Origin: Temnopleurus reevesii
Lineage: Eukaryota > Echinodermata > Echinoidea > Temnopleuroida > Temnopleuridae
Length of the DNA: 64,000 nt
Reading direction: 5' to 3'
Assembly (NCBI GenBank): GCA_036244855.1
Contig: BQKZ01000324.1
Coordinates: forward strand, 40,483-104,482
Position 1 is the first letter of the stretch; every line of letters begins with the position of its first letter. The notes beneath the pieces are model-generated. The model was given only the letters and a program-made list of their open reading frames with translations. It did not search any database and was not told where the DNA came from. Of the stretch, positions 59,733 through 64,000 are shown in pieces. Position numbers and translations under genes: made by a program.

Positions 59733-62694
59733 ACAGCTTATTTTATCAGTTTTCTTATGTACTATATTCAAAACATAGGCCTATACCTTTTTAACTCTGT
59801 TAGTCAAATTACCATCAAATCTCCAAAGCAGATGTAAGTTAAAAAGCCTCCAATCACAAAATACTCTGATGTAAGAAGAGTTTGAACCTGTTACTTGTCC
59901 TTCATGTATAAAATACAAGCATTGTACAAAAAATGAAACAAGCCAAAATTAACAAATTAAACCCATTGTCTACTGAATTATGCAATTCCCATCTAGACTT
60001 TGAGTTGGGACTACCGGTTTACGTAGTCAATGGGCTAATGTACTTCAAAGTATTGATATGCTATTTCATTTCTTTCTAACTTTTCAAACAAAACCCTTTC
60101 TATACCAAACTACCCCACTTCCCCCCTCTCATCTCACTGTCCAAGACATTAGAAAAACTATGTGAAACCCACAAAAAAAAAAACATTGATGAATGTGAAA
60201 TACACAATATTGAAGGAGGGGCTGTATCTTTTTCTTTAATGTCTTTAGTAATTTACTCCATTAAAAATAAGGCTTCAAAACTTTTGATGTAAAGGCCTAA
60301 ATTTTACCTTGAAGCAGCCTCGTTCAATGACTTCCATATGAATATTACCACCTTTTAATCTCCCTCATGATTTAATGACCTATTCTCAAAGCAGACCAAA
60401 AAAAAATTAATCAATTTCAACATTTAATACCAACCAAGGATGCTCTGGGAAACAACTGCTGGAGGGCAACACACAAGAACCGGATCAGAAACGTGATCAG
60501 GAACGTGACGTGAAAAGTGGATTTGTAACATCACAAGAGAATTTGCACCCTCAGTAACCTCGTTGAGTGGGATAAGAATCACTGCACACATTCAATGGAT
60601 CTAAGCACACCGATTTTCAGTATTGATCAGCTTATTAGCCATGGGATCAATTGTGATAAAAGCTGAACTCTATTCAGATTTAATATCCCAGATTAGAAGC
60701 AGTGTGGTAATTCTCCAAAGAATAACAGTGACATTGGAAGTAACTGTTTTGAATTCCATCTGACAGCTTTGTGTGGTCAAACCATAAACAATGACCATTA
60801 CGGCCTCAATTAGGATGAAATATCTTTTCTGATTTTCAACATGTCAATTCTACTTTGCTCCAAATTATGGGTTTTTAAAACCCATGTGGCATAACTTTAT
60901 AGTAAAACCTACCAAAGAAGTTCGCAGAGTCCAGCAACTCTGTACCATAGACAAACCATTACACTAATACAATAGATGGAGAACTATCTCTTGAAAATCA
61001 TTGGTTTGAATGTTTTTGTTTTTTCAAGCATATGTGCTTGACAAGTTAGAAAGCCATATTTCACAAGAGTTTGAACATTAGTAAAATCTCAGCGACTTTG
61101 AGGAGGTTTAAAGAACTGTTCATGAATACATGAAACAAAACTGGAGTGCATGTAGGTTTCACAAGAAAGATTCCCATACAAAAATCTTGACAAATTTTCC
61201 AATTAGATATTAAAATGATACTGGCAAATACCTGGAAAGCGTAGGAAAAACTGTTTTCCACATTTTAATTCTAGAAAAATTGTATAAAAATACTGAAAAT
61301 ATACGGATTTAGGTGAAATTAAGTTTATTGCCTTTGCCTTTCACCAAACACATTTTATTCAATTGCATTCTTGGTGAATATGAACAATGAGTTCAGAAAC
61401 CAACAGATTCTGAATTCATTCATTATTTACTTGTATCATTTCATATCATTCTAATGGTGAGCCTTCCACATATTTTCAATGAGTTTCTGAACTAAAGTTT
61501 TATGACCTACTATTTCTGAGAATTTACTGTATGAACTAAAATCTCTCATTGTGTAGGGCCTACATGAATCGGGAGGAAATTCTCAGGAAGGGCTCATTTG
61601 GGGACAGCATTCCACATTGCATATAAACAGAAAATTGGTGGAAATTTCATTCCAAATTGGCTTCAGACTCACATGTAGGGTCATTTTTTGTTGTTGTTTT
61701 TCCTTGGATATTGCTATCCAGAAAAGACCTCTATCCAGATTTTCAAATCAAACAATACTTCAAAACAATAGGAGTCAACCATCCACGACTAATATAAGCT
61801 TCCATTCGACATATATCAAAACAAAATCCTTCTTGCAGTTTGATTTTTCACAGGCAGAGTTGTGGGTCATTTTCAAACAAAATTGACCAAATTGATTGAA
61901 CTAAATGATGTATAAATGAAGTATAAATGAAGTATAAATTGGAGTATAAAAACAGGTCTAACTTTAGGCCTATAGAGACAATACAAACAAAGCTAAAATG
62001 AAAAAAAAATATATATATGGTCATAATCTGACCCCCTGAACATTTAGTACAGATTTGTAATTTGAAAGAGGATGAATTATGACTTGTTACTGCCTGGTCA
62101 GTCTATTGAACAAAATGTGCATGCTGATTTGGCCCCTTTATGACAGGACGGTGGTGGAATTTTATATACAGAATCAAAAATAAAAGCACAATGGAGACTC
62201 ATTCAACATGAATGCTACAGACAGTGCAAATCATGTTTGATCCCTCGCATGAATGACTTAAATTTTCACCCAGTTTTGTTTATGAAATCCAGCCAGTCTT
62301 TTCTTGATTGAAGAGGCTACATACCTTGATGTGTAAACGTGGTTTCAGCATTGTTCTTGACAGTGTGTAGATTCTAGGACTTTACTCGTAACAATAACTT
62401 TAATAGTCCATTGTATTCCAAGTCAATGAAGGGAATCGTCTTAAATTTCCTTTTGTTTCGTAAATTGTTGAATGGTCGACTACGAAAATCTCTGTTGCCC
62501 TCAAATCTGTTGTTACTCATAGAAAACCATGTCTAATTTTAGCCCTGAATAGAAAACTGCTTTCACTATTCTCAAATGTCTTGTTGAAAAATCCTCAAAC
62601 GTAGAGAAATCACGGAAGCATGAACTACATGTAGCTCACAATGAATAGAGAAAGTCTTTTTCAGACGCAAATCCGATATTTATGATGCGGAGAG
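59733..62694. other. Noncoding
   Basis: A short TATAAATGAAG tandem repeat lies at 61910-61942. No gene is supported. Confidence 0.5.
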
Positions 62695-62736
62695 TTTATA
62701 GGGCCCGATTGTGAATGAAAATGTCCCTCGACGTCA
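62695..62736 (-). promoter_or_regulatory. Possible TATA/CRE promoter, minus strand
   Basis: On the minus strand a TGACGTC cAMP-response-like site (62730-62736) lies about 30 bases upstream of TATAAA (62695-62700). The surrounding 62.7-63.1 kb is richer in CpG than its neighbours. The position would suit the 5' end of the minus-strand gene. Confidence 0.3.
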
Positions 62737-64000
62737 CCGCTGCTTTCACCGTAAACTTATCGCAGAACTTGTTTTCTCGGCGACTCAGCGTGGAAAAATG
62801 TGTGGTCCCGTAAACGTTCAAGCATCATCGTCATCGTCATCATCGAACCCACACAGCATCCTTTGTGTTCAAGCTTCCTCCTCCTCCTCAATTTAGCTCA
62901 TGAATGATTTGGAAGATGCCGCCAAGAATGTTTATCGGCATTGCATTCAGCTCGTCCTTATTCTCTAGAATTAGAGTTCGTAGACATGCATACAGACGGG
63001 AGTGGATGCAGTAACGGCTTCTGAAAAAAATGGGGAAAGCAAATTTGTGGAGCGCTAGCTAGTTCTCGAGATGGATTTTGACGGCTTGTTTAGAAAACGC
63101 AGCCCGGGTTCGGCTGGAGGTGCAATGAAGTTTTCTTCAATAATCTCGTGGAGGAGAGATGCTGGGCATGTTATGGTAGTCACTGGGTGAAATTCGACAC
63201 CATAAAACTACCAGATTGGACTCCTCCATCGAAGAATTCACTACCAAAACAGAGGGGTGCTAGGAGCAAGACACATAATTATGGAAGAGGGCGTTTATTT
63301 TGTCCTCTGCACTAACGATTTGGAGTGGATTAGGTGGAGAAAATGGGTCTCGGGGCGGGGCCGGGGCACGTTATTTGCCTTGTACCNTATAAAACAAATC
63401 AGAGAAAAGGAAAATATGAGGGAAAAGGAAGAGCGGATAGAAAAGGAGGAGAGAAGAGGAAGATGGAAAAGAAGAAACCGAAAAGAAAGTATATATCGTT
63501 ATGAGAGAAAGGATGCATTTTCAATAGTTTGCAATATAGGTGTGTAATTTTCTCCAGGAGCAAGGAATCTTGTTTTACGAGACAAAGAATAAAAGAGGAA
63601 AATCGACAAATATTATGACCCTATTTTTCTTTGAGAAATATGCACGGTATAAATGCTATAAACATCTTTTGAGGGCATGAAACTCATACAGTCTGAAGCT
63701 CGAAAGCTTTTCACCATCAGCGTTAGAATATGTAATTGAGCATTTCGTGAATTTGCCATGTGGTAATGATTAATGTGCCATTGTTCGTAGTTTATAGTCT
63801 GAAATAATGATGTTTAAAAGAATGTTGCTTTGTTCGATCTAAAGTGAGCTGTATTCGCACATTTTGTGATGCTCCCCATAATAAGAACCACTGCCCCCCC
63901 CCCCCCTCCCACCTTTCCTTCTTTCCTGTATTTTTATACGTGCAACCCTGCATGTAGAGTATATGCACAAATTGTAATATCACAGCCCCTCACATTTCAG
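62737..64000. other. CpG-richer possible promoter region, then purine-rich DNA
   Basis: 62740-63120 is relatively GC- and CpG-rich, with an ATC-type microsatellite at 62823-62845. A purine tract of about 90 bases runs from 63395 to 63485. A single N is at 63387 and a poly-C run is near 63894-63906. Other than the short frame at 63071-63190, nothing coding is seen. Confidence 0.4.
63071..63190 (+). CDS. Short open frame in the CpG-richer region, possible plus-strand first exon
   Basis: An ATG opens 39 codons starting MDFDGLFRKRSPGSAGG, ending in TGA at 63188-63190, with an upstream in-frame stop. Possible donors inside it (GGAG|GTGCAA, TGG|GTGAAA) are weak. It sits in a CpG-richer stretch that could be a divergent promoter. 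It may be nothing. Confidence 0.15.
   Translation: MDFDGLFRKRSPGSAGGAMKFSSIISWRRDAGHVMVVTG

Overview
The window reads as nuclear DNA of a metazoan, most likely an echinoderm and probably a sea urchin. It is AT-rich, with no bacterial operon structure, one very long spliced coding exon, many short foldback transposons, a tRNA-derived SINE, long microsatellites, and a 976-base run of N typical of a draft assembly. The echinoderm call is inference from the repeat types. The species cannot be named from the sequence alone.

The only gene that is certain lies on the minus strand. Its last exon runs from 39305 down to a TGA at 34029, 1,759 codons in one frame. A textbook polypyrimidine tract and AG acceptor sit directly upstream, at 39306-39348. 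The product is long and low-complexity, rich in Ser, Arg, Gln and Pro. It has a 26-residue internal repeat block, two WPKDYP motifs, three short Arg/Glu-Ala-aromatic-aromatic motifs, two short helical segments and a C-terminal D-D-V. I do not recognise the family. The frame is broken once, by a TAA at 36744-36746, although coding continues on both sides. Upstream exons of this gene must lie at higher coordinates. I list weak candidates at 42.0, 55.3, 58.1 and 58.6 kb and a possible promoter near 62.7 kb. None is secure.

From 1 to about 34 kb no complete gene is visible. One possible first coding exon of a second minus-strand gene ends at 9393 with a near-consensus donor. The rest is repeat-rich noncoding DNA: a seven-copy 145-bp tandem array (7756-8770), several decayed tandem duplications, a family of pogo-like MITEs with TA target duplications (five copies over the whole window), two larger foldback elements, and a run of four perfect hairpins at 23.96-24.07 kb with a hammerhead-ribozyme-like core. 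From 39 to 64 kb the DNA is mainly intron or intergenic sequence with a tRNA-SINE, a SINE tail, further MITEs, small tandem duplications and an assembly gap.

Nothing here proves a new system. The observations most worth testing are the interrupted 1.76-kilocodon exon, the three hammerhead-like cores, the four-hairpin element and the phased nuclear-receptor half-site arrays.
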